A stretch of 64,000 nucleotides of DNA, taken from Euwallacea fornicatus (Eukaryota > Arthropoda > Insecta > Coleoptera > Curculionidae). The DNA is taken from the NCBI RefSeq assembly GCF_040115645.1, contig NC_089544.1, positions 4,650,001-4,714,000 of the forward strand, given 5' to 3'. Positions within the stretch are counted from its first letter, which is position 1. The number at the start of each line of letters is the position of its first letter. Positions 10,793 through 23,000 of this stretch are shown here, one piece after another. Position numbers and translations under genes: made by a program. Below the pieces are notes generated by a model. It was not told the DNA's origin, made no database searches, and worked only from the letters and a program-made list of their open reading frames with translations.

Positions 10793-11516
10793 CAGGGTGT
10801 CCCACAAGTGTTTAATTATATTTCAGTGGGTAATAGTACATTGAAAAATAATATGACTCCCTATATAAACCATATTCCAATAATGCTTCATTAAGAAGAT
10901 ACAGGGTGTTAAACTTTACTTAAAAAATCTAACTTTTATTGATATATTCAAAACCGTTTGAGATATGTAAGTGAAATTTGGCATGTTTTGAGAGTTAATG
11001 TAGACGCATTTATTTATGCAAAAGGGCTATTTTTCGTCTCACCAGTGACGTGCGTACGGACACCTCTCAGCACATTTTTAAAGAAAAACATGGTGCGCCA
11101 CTGCTTTTTATCAAAATAAAATTTATTTTTAGAAGTTTAATTTCATTTAGAAGAAAAATGCTCACTTGACTCTTTTTCGTCCGACGTATCGTTTGCCAGT
11201 AAAAAATTGAATACCGTCTATATGCACGATATTCTCTAAATGGTTTTAATAATATTAAGTTTGTTTTAAATATTATTAATTTGCTATAACATTATAGAAA
11301 TTGTTCAAATTGGTGGCCATTTTGTTCAATACATAATTGAGCTCGCCTGTTCATTGATACTCTGATACGTTGAAATATTCCAGGTGTGTTTTAAGTTTAA
11401 CACCCTGTATCTTCTTAATGAAGCATTATTGGAATATGGTTTATATAGGGAGTCATATTATTTTTCAATGTACTATTACCCACTGAAATATAATGAAACA
11501 CTTGTGGGACACCCTG
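10793..11516 (-). mobile_element. D41D-type deletion derivative (724 bp)
   Basis: Tips read CAGGGTGTCCCACAAGTGTT on both strands, flanked by TA (10791-10792 and 11517-11518). The inverted repeats of about 125 bp are nearly identical. Each holds an inner TACAGGGTGTTAAAC motif exactly 109 bp from the tip (C at 10902 left, G at 11407 right). The body keeps only the last 30 codons of a transposase. An open frame at 11384-11695 merely reads out through the right repeat and is not a gene. Confidence 0.9.
11292..11384 (-). pseudogene. transposase C-terminal tail (30 codons)
   Basis: The minus strand reads PGIFQRIRVSMNRRAQLCIE then QNGHQFEQFL and stop. This is the typical end of D41D-type transposases (R-R-x-x-x-C-I-E, G-G-H-F-E-H-L-L). 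No catalytic residue remains. Confidence 0.75.
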
Positions 11517-11518
11517 TA

Positions 11519-12329
11519 TACCTCGAGTTGTATGATATATTCCTGCTTGGGCCTAACTTATTCATTCCGCGGTATAGCAAAAACCTCGAAAAAGCCTTAA
11601 TTATCGTCAATATCATTTACCAACCCGTACCTACAGCAAAACCCATCTGCCAAAACCGATTAAGACATATTGTTCGAATAAAACTGACGATCTGAAATGA
11701 GGACGAATTAGTAACTTGCCCTAGTCACGCAATCCTCCTTTTTCTACCTTTCGTTTAGGTCGCTTATATTGAATAAATGCGAACGTCAAAAAATTAATAT
11801 GTCAGGTCAATAATGATTCGGTCGGCTTTCATTCTTTCTGCAAATAAAAGGCCACCGCATGTTTTCATATTGCATGTCAGTTATGTATATTTTTGGTGCA
11901 AGGGTATGTTACAAAAGAAAAACCGTTACTATATTTTCGAGTTATTTGGAAGACGATAAGGCAACACAGAGAACTGCTTTTATTATTTTATTTACAACAA
12001 TGTAATAATGTCTTATTTTTTATATTTATTTCACAAGAAAACTGCGTGGTTCTCTACTGTAATTTTCCATTAAGCGTCTGACGAGAGTAACTATGACTCT
12101 CTTACAGGTGTCTCTTGCGGTGGGAACTACCGGAATTATGAAGTCACCAATTTAAGCCATGGCAGTAAAATTTTTCGCGAGCGTCTCTGAGACTGTACCA
12201 AAAATTTCCGTGTGTAATCCCGAATTTTTTTTAAGGTTTACAAGACCAAGTCTTTCGCCCTAGACAAAATCCGAGATACAGACGAGCTATTGGATTCCCT
12301 GTGAAACCCTTCTTACACTTCAGTGTATA
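11519..12329. other. unassigned DNA
   Basis: Nothing with recognisable coding or repeat structure. The open frame at 11893-12081 is short and without motif. Confidence 0.4.
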
Positions 12330-13397
12330 CAGTGTGTAACATTTAACCTGAAATATCGAAATATTTCGGACACTAGGCATCCCCTAAATGAATGTGTAAT
12401 ATCAAGTTTCCATCACTCCAAGGGGGAAATGTAGTGGTGCTAAGGTTGACCCCATCCCCCGTCAGCAGGGGTTAAATTTTTAATTTCAAACGGCAACCGA
12501 CTTTTTGTATACATTCGAGTAATACGGCTACAAATAAGAAAATTTGTCCGAAACATTTTCTTCGATTCATGTTGGAAAACACTGCAATTAACGAAGTTCA
12601 ATTCGTATCCTAAATGACAACTGCCCTTTACGCAAAAAATTTCTATGAAGCAAAAAAATTCTTTAGCAATAAAATGTGACAAAATATGCAATAACGTAAT
12701 CAAATAAATCATCTAGTTGCAAACATTCTGTTGTTAATACTTGCTAACTGTAATTTGAATGGTCTGCGGATCGGCCGATGTGGTCAGGTGAATTGCCAGT
12801 GCTAGATTTCCAGATCTTACATTGGCGGGTTTCTTTTTGTGGAGATGTATCAAAGATCAGGCTTACAAAGAAATACCAACGACACGTGTGCAGGTGATTC
12901 TGTGAAATATAAACGCTTGTGTAAATATTTCAGAAGACACACTTCGTAGATGTGAAGGGTCCTTTAAAACACGGACAAATAAGTGCATTGAAGCTCAGAG
13001 ACATCCTTTTGAGCATTTACTTTAAATAAAAGCCATACAAAAATTCAGATTTTCATTAATTCTAAAGCAGATATCATTAAATATTTCGGTAAATCATAAC
13101 AGAGAGAGAAATTTGATTTCGTTAATTGCAGTGTTTTCTAACACGAATCGAAAAAAATGTTTCGGACTAATTTTCCTTATTTTTAGCCGTATTATCCGAA
13201 TCTGTAAAAAAATTGGGGTTGCCATTTGAAATTAAAAAGTTAACTACCACCCCGGCAACATGGAACGTGGATGGGAATTATCTTTAGCTACAGAAAATTT
13301 CCCCCTTAGAGTGATTAAAGCTTGGTACTAAACATTTCTTTGGGGGACGCCTGGTACTCAAGATATTTCGCTTCCCCAGGTTTAACGTTCCACACTG
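12330..13397 (+). mobile_element. D41D-type deletion derivative with CAGTGTG ends (1068 bp)
   Basis: Tips read CAGTGTGTAACATTTAACCT (left) and CAGTGTGGAACGTTAAACCT (right, other strand), with TA on both sides (12328-12329, 13398-13399). The inverted repeats extend about 270 bp and share landmarks such as TTTCGG, AAGGGGGAAA and GTATTATCCGAA-like strings; they are well diverged. An inner end motif at 109 bp is not seen. A C-terminal transposase segment lies between them. Confidence 0.8.
12761..13025 (+). pseudogene. D41D-type transposase C-terminal part
   Basis: The plus strand reads ARFPDLTLAGFFLWRCIKDQ, AYKEIPTTRVQVIL, a stop, then SEDTLRRCEGSFKTR, NKCIEAQRHPFEHLL and stop at 13023-13025. 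The motif corresponds to R-S-P-D-L-T-P-L-D-F-F-L-W-G; the third catalytic Asp has become Gly (LAGFF). Two more stops lie in frame. The upstream two thirds of the protein is missing. Confidence 0.75.
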
Positions 13398-13399
13398 TA

Positions 13400-15562
13400 T
13401 ATACTCATCCCTTTGTATGTCCAGCTTCGCAATGGTAGTCGGGGAATCATTAACCACAAGTGGTCCATACCATAAACCTTAATGGGCGGTTTAACACCGA
13501 TCGTGACTGCAACACAAATGACTATTTGTGTTACTTAAGTATTTCAGTTTTTTTTTGGTTCAAGACCTGGTGGAGCGGCTTGATAGAGTGACGGGGAACC
13601 AGGTGCTCGACGGGCGACTGCTCTGGAGGAGTGTCCACGTTTGAACATAGTGTGAGTCTCTAAAGTCCCCGCAGTTGCAACTTAAAACCACCAGGATTGT
13701 GGAGACGAGGTTACGTGAGAGTCCTGCAGCTAGGAACGCGTAAACTTACATCGGAAATGCCATGAAGTTCTGTAAAGAAATACCGGTACCCGGAGGGTAC
13801 ATTCAACCTTCTTCAGAAAGTATGCGGATGTAATGTAAGTAGCTGGGCAAAGATGAGGAACAATGTTCAGCACCATCACGATGAGGAGTTGTAGCCAGGT
13901 AGCCGAAGGGGATTCAAAGATTTGCCAGAGGGGGAGTCAATCACAGTGGAATATTACTCCAGAGATTGTGCCATAAGTCTCCTTAATGAAGCTTGAGATG
14001 ATCGACGTGAGACCCCTGGAAACAGTGTTAAAGTTTTGGCCTATATTTTTTCAACTACCACGGGGTGGTCGCTGGGAAAGAACCTCGAAGAACCGCTCGG
14101 AACAGTGATTTGTGATTATTCTGTAATAGACGCATACAATGTATGGAGTGCTTAAGACAACCAGGCAGCACTCGTTGAGCTACCTGTGGAGCATCGCAGA
14201 TGGAAAGAATTCCAGATTATCTACCAGTGTTTTTAATTTATAATTAAAAGTTTTATTTAAACTAAATGGTTAGATACTCATTTTTCAATGCATATCCAAA
14301 TGATATAAAATATATAAGTTTATGCCGTTGCTGAGTTCAGAGGAGCGGTACATGGAAATCTGGATTTTTTTCTTGATTCCTTCCGTACTTATACTAAACT
14401 TGTTGCAGTAAGCAAAATTACCCAATTAATGATAACAATCAGAAACAATATATACTCGTACAGTTCAAAAACTGAAATTTACTTTAAATTATATTTGTTA
14501 GACCATGCGTAACTCTCGGTGTAATCAGCACCTCAAATAAATCAGCCGCTCTGCTGTGCATTATAGCTTCTTTTGTTCTTCTCTGCTTGGTTAACTTTAT
14601 TATTCTTTTTTAGATTCTAAACTCTACCGTTTGCAGTTGGCTAAAATATTGATGATGGGTGGTCAAGGGACATTCTTGCGTTTGCCTTTAACGGTGATAA
14701 AATTTATCCATGTTGTGACAACGTCATGGTTTATTTTTGCACTCCTTCAGATGAACCCTCACTATGAGAAAGCTATTAAAGCAGGGTAAATTCAAGAGTT
14801 TCCACTAATAATTTTTGGAGCATGGACCACCGCATCCTCTCTGTATGTTGACAAAAATGCACTTCTAAATTAATTAGTTGCTTTACTAAAGAGTTGCCTG
14901 GATACCACTTGAAGTTCTATTATTTATTATTTTCCTTGATGGTTTTATACTTTTGTTTGTTGTGCATGAGGAAATTTGCATTGTTTTGAGTAAAAAATGC
15001 GAGCGTGATTTAGGAGATACAGGCATTCTCACAAGGCGGGAAATTTTTTGCTTTCTTTGCCACATCGCAGAGATAATGAACCAGCAATGTCAAAGAAGAA
15101 CATTGCACCATTGAAGTAGAATGAGAGTTCTAAAATGTGTTATTAAGGTTTTCGTTTGCTGAAGTTATGGCTATTGAGGATCGAATTTTCTGGCTTTAAA
15201 TGGACAAAATCGTATACATAGGAAAAGTACCTGAGAAACACAATTGTCGACACGTGTTCATGCTGAGATTGTGACCAGTATGAATTTGGTCATGCTTTAC
15301 TCAAAACTCTCACGTCGTTTTAGCAAATGTGAAAATATTTGCAGAGGTAGATGTTCATAAAGATACGCCGAGAGTCCTGTGCAAGGTGATTTTTTAGCTC
15401 ACCGACAAAGTGAGGCAGATGAAACTAAGTGAGTTCAATTTAAGAAAATATCTTCATATAGCGATATGTCCGACTTCAACTATTTCGGAATTTCGAGTTT
15501 TTTGCGTATTATCTATTTGCGGCTAAAAATATACACAAATGAGAGAGTTAAAAGTAAAAACA
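13400..15562. other. unassigned DNA with GC-richer segment 13560-14225
   Basis: No gene is recognised. From about 13560 to 14225 the base composition rises visibly above the surroundings, with many GG, CC and GTGG strings, but all frames have stops. It could be an old retroelement piece, a divergent exon cluster or single-copy regulatory DNA. The rest is AT-rich. Confidence 0.35.
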
Positions 15563-15800
15563 TCATAACAGTTTTTCAAAATGTCCTCCTACGAGAACGA
15601 ATGCTTCACAAGGACGAAGTCATGAATTTTTCACTCGAATCAACATATCTCGACGATTATGTAACAACTGCTCTCTTGTGTTAATTGTCTCTTGGTAGAT
15701 AATTTGTTTCATATGGCCCCGTAAATAGAAGTCCAAAGGATTTAAGTCGGGAGATAGCGGTGGCCACGAAACTGGCCCGGCATTATCAATTATTCAAGTC
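15563..15800 (-). pseudogene. D41D-type transposase C-terminal fragment
   Basis: The minus strand reads NAGPVSWPPLSPDLNPLDFY, LRGHMKQIIYQETINTREQL, then after a decayed stretch CEAFVLVGGHFEKLL and a stop at 15563-15565. This includes the third catalytic Asp (NPLD) and the usual C-terminal GGHFE-x-LL. Stops stand just upstream of NAG. I could not find inverted repeats around it, so the element borders are unknown. Confidence 0.7.
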
Positions 15801-18800
15801 GTCTAAATCCTTAAGTAATTTAAAACGAACATGTATATACATCTATGTGAAGTTTTTCTTAAAATGATCTCACTTTTCGTCTGTGTCTCTTCGTAAGCTA
15901 TAAGCTATTTTTGGCGATCCCTTATTTTCTCCAAGTATTATTAAGAGTTGTTGAGAGTCAACCTTGACCATTCCATCTGAAACATTCCTAGCTCGAGGAT
16001 CATCAGGATAATTGTTAGTTCCTATAAATTGCCGGCTGACGGATCGATTTCGCAGTTTGAGCCTCATCCGAATTGATTTTAGTTCATAAATAAACAATTT
16101 TTCTTTCTGGCGGTACCAAACGAGCCACAAGCGAAATCTCCTACCAAAATGTTGGCGTGGAAGATTTGATTGAACGCAATTTTTTTTTTTCAACATTTAA
16201 ACATTCTCCATCGGTGAAGGTGGCCTCCAGTGCTGAATAAACCACACAATTTTCTAACAATGGCAATACACCACACACGACACATCAAAAGGAATTCCCT
16301 CCTAACATCCGTATTTCAAGTAAAATTAAATCGGATGCTGCATGAATAAGTAAACAAAAACCACCCGCCAAACGATAGTCGTTATTATTCAAGTCCGCCA
16401 TCAAATTCATGCAGAAATTTAAACGGGATGTGGCGTATATACGGTCATAATTCATATTCGAACCCGAGCTTAAAAACTTAAAAATAATAAACAATAGTTC
16501 ATGTATACATAAAGCGAGCGGACACAATTTGTAACCACGGTGCGAGCCAGTCGAGCGTGGAGACCTTAAAGATAGTTGCCCCATGTAAGGCCGGCATTAT
16601 ACCGTGTGTTTGGGTCTTCCTTGACACTTGATTAAATTTATTGGAACAGAGATTTAGAGTTATACCAATGCCTGGTAGTACCGCAGATAGTCCAAAAGCT
16701 ATTTCTGCTATTTAGATCTAACTTCATTAGATTAGATTAGTCGACGAAGGAGTGGAGCCAACATTCTTATGGATGTCCCGAGGGCAATAAATAATAAGCT
16801 TTATGAAAACGCTGTAAATAGGCTGAGTACCTCAATTAATCAATTAATATACATATTTTGTTAATATATAAGTGACAGTCAGCAACTAGGAAAATAATAA
16901 TGTTGTTGCATTGGACAGTGAATAATGGTCTAATAATAATGCGATTTTGCAAACTGTTTCGTTCGAGCTTTTTAGGGACCACCGGTGTTTGATTGTAGAA
17001 ACTCTACCAAGTTTTAATTGAGGCTTTTTGACTTTCTGAGAGGTAATGTACCATGACTGGTGGCCTTGAATTTACTGATTTCCAGCTTGCAGCACCAAAG
17101 TATGACAAATTTTCGATATATATGTGTAGGTAGTTAACGCTAAATTTGCCTCAGCTTCTATTCTTCCAGCGACCACCAAAGTTGCACTTCTAGTTTTCTT
17201 TACATTCATTGAAGCTTCGTGAACACCTAGAAGGTGCTCCAACGCAGCCACTGATTTTAGTGATTTTTGCATAATAGGAATATATGTAAAATAATAAAAA
17301 TCGAATAAATATCTTTTTTAGCTCTTCGAAATCATCCTTCCTACAATTATTTATGGGCATTTTACTCACTCAGAACACCTCGTCCCCCTCTCTTCCCATC
17401 CCAGCGAACTCATCGTCGTTTAGGTTCTTTTTAGCCCAGATTTGAACGTTTCTCTTCTACTTTATAGTTGTGAAGATTAAAAGTTTTTTCATGCCTCCAA
17501 CACTAAATCACGATTTTGGACCATTATTCACAACACAAAACTACATTACAATACGGAATAAACTTTCGACTGTAATATGAAAAAAATTACATTAATTTAA
17601 ATTTTTCTTACTGAAAACCGCAAAATTGTCAGATTGAGCTTCTTAACTTTTTTAATAATTGTTAATTCATTATTTTCAGCACCGGTTCATTCAACAATAA
17701 CTGTCAATTTTGTGTAGATATATTTTGTAAGGTTTGTCTAATTTACTTGTGCTGTGTGCCACTGATAGGTCTCAAAAACTAAATTGGCCACTTGGTTTAA
17801 TCTCAATAGCATGATCCCAACGTCAACTATCTATCTTCAATTTGATGTTTTATGATGACGAAAAAAATCGAATCAATTACATTTTAACTTTGCATCACGT
17901 CCGGCTAATAATCGTGAAAAATGGAGGCTACATAATAAATCAGCCCATTTTTATAATTTAACTCCAAGATCCTCTTGCGGTTTCGAATCGGTTGCACATT
18001 TTGAATTTATCTGTATTAAGGAAATGTATTCGTTGAAATCCTGCGAAGATGATATTTAAATTAAAACAAATCTTTTTTTTTTTTTTTTTTTGAAGAAGAA
18101 GATTTGGTTGAACATTTTTATTCCGCATATTTTTTTCCCAGTCTGTGATAACTTGTAATTTTATCCTCTTGGATAGTTTCTGATCATTTTATAGGATCAT
18201 TTTACGGATATTTTACAATATTAAACGATAATTTTCCCCCGAAAAATGTTTAGAAAAGGAGCTGTATTTAGATGTAATTTTTTTTTTATTTTACAATTTT
18301 TCAATAATGATGGCCAAATTGTTCCTTAAAAACACGTCAGTTTTTTTTTCTTTTTCGACCTATAGTGTCGCTGAAAGGTTCGATTTAATTGGTTCTTGTG
18401 TAGTACTGTTCACAGTATAAAGAACTTTGAGGTAAACGAATACCGGAATTTAGAAAAATTAAATTCTGTTAGTGTACTTCAACAATTGAAACATTGATGA
18501 GTTTTGGAAAGACATTTTTCCAATCTAAAACGTATTTCGCTTCCATATTTCAACCGAATTTAAGTAAAATAGAAGTTGGTCGCCAGTTGATTTGGATTAC
18601 TCCAACAATTTCCTGATGAATGGTGAATTGAGAGGCGATATCTGTTCCATATCTATCTTCAAACGGAGCGAAGCGAGTTTCACTTTCTTAGAAAAATCTA
18701 AACATTGATAAAAAAAAACTCAGATTTCAAACTTTATGTCATTTGACGTATATTATCAACGTAATTATCTCAAAAACTATTAAAGGTATTGTTCAGAATT

Positions 18801-18890
18801 ACATACGGAACGTAAGAGAGTAAGGTTCAGAGTGTTTGATAAACAAGACACATGGTATGTATTTGTGAACAAGACAAATATTGGGTGTTC
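15801..18890. other. unassigned DNA with poly-T tract
   Basis: Open frames at 15870-16196, 16285-16584 and 17072-17272 (all minus) have no motif I recognise. The last has a protein-like composition but no visible homology and is kept as an unlikely candidate exon. A 19-base poly-T run lies at 18073-18091. Confidence 0.35.
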
Positions 18891-20025
18891 CAATCACGGT
18901 TAACTGATGATCTAAACAGTGCAAAATATATAGTTTTTCAGGTTCTTATGTATACAGAATTATTGGGGGTTGGTAGGGCAATAACTTTCGTAAATTTAGC
19001 CAATAATTGAGAACATCATTTTGAACAAAAAATTTCCTTACAACAGGAATTGAAAATCTAATAGTTTCTTACAAAAAAAGTGTTAAAGATGGTGCTTGAA
19101 AAGCTATGATAAGCTTAAAATTTTAATAAAATGATGAAAAACGTATTTGACACATGTTGTTTGACGTGTAACAAAAAAGTGAAAATTATTCCGCAATAAC
19201 GTTACTGAAACAATTTAAAATTTAATTAATAATTAATAAGACAACTTAAGTGATAAAAGCAAACTGAAGCGACAACGCCGCACTGAACGTGATCGACGAA
19301 ACAGAGTTTGTTTTTGTTATTATTGTTTTTTGCAATTCCTCAATGCCCGATAGCTGATGATAAAACTCAACCTTTCATTAGTACACGATTTTATTCGGAC
19401 ATATAAACAGTACCTATGTGAAAATGTATGTATTACGTGAGTATCATGAGTTGCTTTTGATTTACGGAGAGGCGTTACAGAATTCCGAAAAAGTTGGGCG
19501 CATTTACGCTAATCGTAAAAATTTTCAGCTCGACAAATGTAATTTTCCATCGTGTGCGGAAAAATTGGTTAAAACGGTGTCGTGCGTGCATGAACTTAAA
19601 TGGTGAACATTTCGAACATTTAATATAGTTAAAACAATAAAAAATTTATGTTTTTGATTGTGATGGGGGTGGTATCACATGTATAACGCAACATGTTAAG
19701 TTAATTAGAGATGACAATAATAATTTGAACGTAGGTGGCTTTTCAAAATAATAAAGTAACAACAACATAACGTTTAAATTTTAACTGCAAAAGTTGTTGG
19801 GCCCAAAAAACCCGTGTAAAAACGCATATCTAGTTAATGCGGGCATTTATGAAGGCATCGAAATTAAATAAACACGACGCGACGTTGCCAATTCTCAAAA
19901 GAAGCTTTTTATCTTTTCAAGGAAAATGGTTGTATTTACGACCCCCTTTGTACAGAATTTTTTAATTCAAAATTATGTTCTTAATCATTGGTTAAATTTA
20001 CGAAAGTTAGTTACCTAACACCCTG
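18891..20025 (+). mobile_element. D41D-type deletion derivative keeping the transposase N-terminus
   Basis: The right tip reads CACCCTG and TA (20026-20027). The segment 18963-19028 matches the reverse complement of 19962-20025 (shared TAACTTTCGTAAATTTA and AATAATTGAGAACAT-like strings). On the left, a further decayed end TTGGGTGTTCC at 18891, preceded by TA, may be the true outer tip; its partner on the right seems to be lost. The body carries a short N-terminal transposase remnant on the plus strand. Confidence 0.6.
19418..19606 (+). pseudogene. transposase N-terminal (DUF4817-like) remnant
   Basis: The 62-codon frame contains EYHELLLIYGEALQNSEKVG then RIYANRKNF. This resembles the N-terminal pattern of D41D-type transposases (E-x-x-D-M-x-x-I-Y-G-E-A, then R-A-A-R-L-Y-x-E-R-F). 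The remainder of the domain is decayed and no catalytic motif follows. Confidence 0.5.
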
Positions 20026-20027
20026 TA

Positions 20028-23000
20028 TAGTTTTTCTTTCTTTTTGACTTCATACCAAAATCATAAAAATATTTTTTTAATAATAGCATTAACAGGACGT
20101 AAAATTATGAAAATAGATCATTGCGGAAAACTCAAACACAAAAATTGGCTGAAAAATGTACAGATGAGACTCTACCTATAGCGTCCGTTGCCGTTACTAT
20201 ACGCTATTTTCGATTAACATGATTGTTATTGTCAGTTTCGTTTTATTCGACTGTCTGAATAGGTCTTTGTATATTTCTATTCTGAGTCGATGCCCTGCGG
20301 ATATTCTGTCCGATAGCCTTTAAACAAGGCTCTGGGTTGCTGTAAACACGTAGGTGTTCTACCTATTCAACCAAAAAGTTGTCCTGCTGGTTTCCCACTA
20401 AGCCTGTGACCTTTTTCACTATATTAAATTATATGATAGCCTTTTTTGTTATTTCCATTACTCCAACAACGTGCAAATTACAATAGATTTTGGTTCTATG
20501 CCCTATGTTTTGACATTCTGACATTCTGCTTGGGCATATGTTTAAATGAGTTCTGCAAAAGTCACGTTTTAACAAGCGTAATAGGTGCTGTTTTGTAGTG
20601 TAGCAATAAATCATGTTTGCATGCAAACAAATTTCACTGACTCATAAAGTCCACTTGTAATACTCATATGAGCATATGAGGGTATAAATCGAAAAAAATT
20701 CTAACACTCTTGTGTGTTACGAATCTGTCATATACGTGTGTTAGAAAAAGCAAATTAATTATGGATCCAACGGAATATAATAATTATTATATTGTGTGTT
20801 GTAAATCTTGTGAGTCTGGTTTAAATACTACCTATTTTCGCCGTGCTTTATTTTAGTGGATAAATTGATGCACAAGTGGCTTGAGACAATAACGGAAATT
20901 CGCTTCAATACTGAAGAACTGATTTTAACCTTTCTAAGGGGATTAAATGTCCAAAAGCCAGCGGGGTGTCACATGTTGTTTGTATTTAAATTATTAAAAA
21001 GAAAAGAATGAAATTCTATAGATTGTGCATATAAACAAATTTTGAGCTTAAGTTATTTTTTAAAAATCTCATCTTATCATCTGTTTCGATGCTTCTAAAC
21101 TGTTTCTGTTACCACAAATGTCGAGTTGAACCATTGTCAGATTAACACTCGTTCAAACGAGCTAGACATCATCCTTATTATCGAAACATTTTCCTGTTAG
21201 GCATTTATGAGTAAAGAAGAAGTGAATTGTACACTGATGTTTTCTTTCTTTACTATAACATAGGGGGACCCTTTGCAATTGGAAAAATTTGGAAATACCA
21301 AAAAGCACGTATCGTTCTTCATTCTCAACATGAACCCCAATGTTGTCGGTAGAGAAGCCTCGAATGCTGAATTACAAGAAATCAAAACTGAATATCATTA
21401 AACATCGACACGCTTCTGAAAACAAAAAGAGTCTAAAAGCTCCCTTAATAAACCAAGTTCACATAGCACTTAGAGCATTTCAACGATACATTAACACGCC
21501 CCAGTATGGCACAATAGCTGCCAACTAAACGCATGAGAAGGCAGATTTTCAAATAAAAACTTAAACCCGGAATGACATGCCGTGTGGTTCACGCTCAGCG
21601 ATTTCCATTACACATTATAAGCGAAATCTTATCTCTTTTACGTCATTTTTTGTTCCAGAATGATTTCTTCATCAATAAATAAATTCTTCCCTACTGATTT
21701 TTTTAATTTGAGACATGAAGATATCACCCAATATTTCAACGAGCCCAAGAAAAACTTCGATTAATTAGATCATCGATTTTGATCAAATAGCTTAGTCGCC
21801 AGGAGTTTAAACACTCTAATATGTGTCCTGTGCCCTATAACAAAGGTCACCGACTATGCAGAGGTCTTTAAATTTTACCCCTGGACCCTCAGAAAGCATG
21901 CAATATGGAGTTGGTTAAATTGGTGTAAATTTGCGAATTTTTGTATCTAACATAATTAAAAGAGTATTCGAAAAATCCGATATTTTCAGAAATAGTTTTT
22001 ATTGAATATTACTTCTCAGTAAATACATTTTCCAATTAAAAGGGTGGTGTCATCAGATTCTTAATTTGACTTTTCAGATTTTTGGAAGCACCACCTTAAT
22101 TTTTTTCAATGACTACTTAATATTTTAATTATATTTTAAGACTGTTGCCTGTTCCTATCGATAAGAACTTGTGTCATTGTGTATTCCAGATGCTGCTTTT
22201 CTGAAAAATGTTTACATAAAAAATGTACTAAATAAAAGAGAAAAATGTTCGATGCAGGTTGTCCTAAGTTTTGAATGAATTTCAAAAAAAATATAAGATA
22301 AATTAAGAGTGTTTATAAAAAATTCGGTAATGTGAAATGATCCAAGCCTTTCAAAAAATTTGATAAAAAGCGATAAATTCGAGTTTAAAAAAGTGAATTT
22401 GATGATTGCTGCCAGTATTCGAAACGTCGTATTCAAAATCCGATAACTTAGTCTTGCTGAGATCAAAAAATGCCAATGATGAAGTAACATTTATTTTTAA
22501 CCATATTTTGAAATAAGTTCAGAATAAAATAAAAACAATTTGAGCAAATATGGGTTTTCCCAGATTATTTCGGGAATTAATTGGAACTTTTTACACCTTG
22601 AAGCATAATTTTATTAAACAACATAATAACCTAAAAAAAATTGGAAGATGAAGAATTTGTATTCGTTAATCGTAAATAGGTATGTAGTTACTGAAAATAA
22701 GTATGGTCTGTTCCATTAGAGACAAGCTTCTATTCCAGATCAGCAAAACTATAATAATAATAATAATAAAATTTAGTGAGCACGGTATACCGATCAAGAC
22801 TTGTAACCGTATGGTTTTTTTCGATTTTGTGCTTATAAACAGTATTTGGTTAAAAACAAAAAAAGAAGAGATTACTAAAAATAATCAAAGACAGTTTGTG
22901 AGCTCAAAATCGAAAACAAACCAACTTCCTAGCAATAAACAAGTTTTTTCATTGTTTACGTACTATTTAACTGAGTTTGTGTTGAATTTTTTTATCAAAT

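Noticed and set aside
11384..11695. 103-codon frame as a gene
   Set aside because: Its first part is the inverted repeat of the 10793 element and its second part is plain flank.
15870..16196. 108-codon open frame on the minus strand
   Set aside because: No domain, no start context and no splice structure; rich in Arg and Lys as a chance frame may be.
17072..17272. 66-codon minus-strand frame with protein-like composition
   Set aside because: No homology recognised, no flanking exon signals; too short to call.
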